Assembly (NCBI GenBank): GCA_002403175.1
Contig: DHHG01000328.1
Span: forward strand, 1 to 13,234
DNA from: Syntrophaceae bacterium UBA4778
Lineage (GTDB): Bacteria; Desulfobacterota; Syntrophia; Syntrophales; UBA4778
DNA length: 13,234 nucleotides
Direction of reading: 5' to 3'
The translations under genes were made by a program, and so were the position numbers. This document shows, one piece after another, positions 12,800 to 13,234 of the stretch; the stretch's first letter is position 1; the number at the start of each line of letters is the position of its first letter. The notes under the pieces were generated by a model that worked only from the letters and a program-made list of their open reading frames with translations, did no database searches and was not told the DNA's origin.

Positions 12800-13086
12800 G
12801 CGGATTTTGTTCTCTAATGCTGCATGAAAGAGGTCCGTTACTTTTTGCCGATCGAAGGCTATCGCGCGCATATGCGTGGACTGTTTTCATACTTCACCAT
12901 ATCTAAATGGATGCGAGACTTTCAAGTCCTTGGGGACTGCTCAATTGTTCTAACCGTGCACAAACTAGCATGACATCAAAGGTAAATTCATTTTCATTTT
13001 CCTGTGATATAAAGTAGTATCACTCAAGAAATCGAACGAAACCGACTTGGTGTATTTATTATTTTCTAGTTAAAGGATCCGACACT
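12800..13086. other. Intergenic region between divergent transcription units
   Basis: About 290 bp separate the minus-strand AbiE-like promoter from the plus-strand gene start at 13087. It holds a 10-bp palindrome CGCATATGCG (12867-12876), a small AGTCC/GGACT hairpin (12925-12938) and the operator-like repeat at 13004-13023. No further gene is evident. Confidence 0.45.
13004..13023 (+). promoter_or_regulatory. Operator-like inverted repeat before the last gene
   Basis: GTGATA (13004-13009) and TATCAC (13018-13023) are inverted copies around an 8-bp spacer. A possible -10 (TATAAA, 13008-13013) lies inside it. The position, about 65 bp before the ATG, suits a repressor-controlled promoter; no good -35 was found. 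Confidence 0.35.
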
Positions 13087-13234
13087 ATGAAGGATACCCA
13101 AGACAGAGATGCACATGAAAGTGGATGCGGAGGCCTTAAGGAGGGTTGGGCGTATATAAAAGCATCTGGCAAAAGTATACACGCATCAGCTGCTCGTAAG
13201 AAGGATGGACTGAGATCGGTCGTCAATAGTGGAC
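13087..13234 (+). CDS. Unrecognised gene, 5' part only
   Basis: An ATG at 13087 opens a frame that stays open for 49 codons to the window edge. AAAGGA lies 9 nt upstream and is a sound ribosome site. The visible product is polar, beginning MKDTQDRDAHESGCGGLKEG, then a tract with GWAYIKASGKSIHASAARKK. I recognise no family. It is the only well-supported plus-strand gene start in the right half and faces away from the AbiE-like pair. A frame of this length could arise by chance, but the ribosome site argues for a real gene. Whether it belongs to the element or to the chromosome is unknown. Confidence 0.5.
   Translation, partial: MKDTQDRDAHESGCGGLKEGWAYIKASGKSIHASAARKKDGLRSVVNSG

Larger units (their letters stand above)
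23..13234. mobile_element. Integrative element, left part, with defence cargo (right end not found)
   Basis: The evidence is a tRNA 3' end at the left edge, then an integrase gene, an excisionase-like gene, replication-like fragments, an HNH nuclease, an origin-like repeat region, and then a Shango operon and an AbiE-like pair. No relaxase, type IV secretion gene or phage structural gene is present, so it could be an ICE/IME remnant, an integrated plasmid or a phage satellite. I found no second copy of the tRNA 3' end, so the right boundary is unknown. It may lie beyond the window or, less likely, between 12800 and 13234. Confidence 0.5.

Noticed and set aside
12920..12950. Segment TTCAAGTCCTTGGGGACT resembling the tRNA 3' end at bases 1-22, as a candidate attR
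   Set aside because: Alignment needs gaps and mismatches, the tRNA spacing is broken and there is no CCA. It is better explained by its own small AGTCC/GGACT inverted repeat.

Overview
The window looks like the left part of an integrative mobile element that carries anti-phage cargo, in a Gram-negative-style genome of moderate GC with good Shine-Dalgarno sites. A Desulfobacterota-like host is possible from the style of the genes, but that is only a guess. Bases 1-22 have exactly the geometry of a tRNA 3' end: T-loop remainder, 5-nt T-stem strand, 7-nt acceptor strand, A73 and CCA. A strong hairpin terminator follows at once, then a tyrosine integrase gene whose 3' end lies 25 bp from the CCA. 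This is the usual layout of an element inserted into the 3' end of a tRNA gene (attL). The other end (attR) was not found and is probably outside the window.

Region 1 (about 23-4300) is the maintenance module, mostly on the minus strand. It holds the integrase (48-1112), an excisionase-like helix-turn-helix gene overlapping it (934-1353), a short gene with a phage replication/DnaD-like N-terminus (1490-1852), an HNH endonuclease (2347-2766), and a gene that weakly resembles the first winged helix of Rep_3 plasmid initiators (2784-3248). Upstream of the Rep-like gene is an AT-rich non-coding region with a perfect 13-bp hairpin and six GTATAC palindromes in 217 bp, which looks like an origin, partition or operator region. 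Two possible small genes (2077-2220 and 3959-4156, plus strand) are weakly supported. A 79-nt imperfect palindrome (4414-4492) lies between this module and the defence genes.

Region 2 (4546-10413, minus strand) is a tight three-gene operon: a membrane-anchored TerB_N/TerB/TerB_C protein, a DUF2791/BrxD-like P-loop ATPase and an Lhr-like DEAD/H superfamily 2 helicase. This content and order match the Shango anti-phage system (sngA-sngB-sngC). The first two genes overlap by ATGA with a strong internal ribosome site; the second and third overlap by at least 38 nt.

Region 3 (10860-12800, minus strand) is a type IV toxin-antitoxin-like pair: an AbiEi-family regulator/antitoxin (GTG start) followed by an AbiEii-family nucleotidyltransferase overlapping it by 38 nt. 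A sigma70-type promoter upstream is covered by two concentric inverted repeats of GTTCA, which indicates autoregulation. Beyond it, on the plus strand, a new gene starts at 13087 behind a good ribosome site and an operator-like inverted repeat, and runs off the window.

Together the window reads as integration/excision, possible replication or maintenance, a Shango defence operon, and an addiction/abortive-infection pair. No rRNA, CRISPR array or intact insertion sequence was seen.
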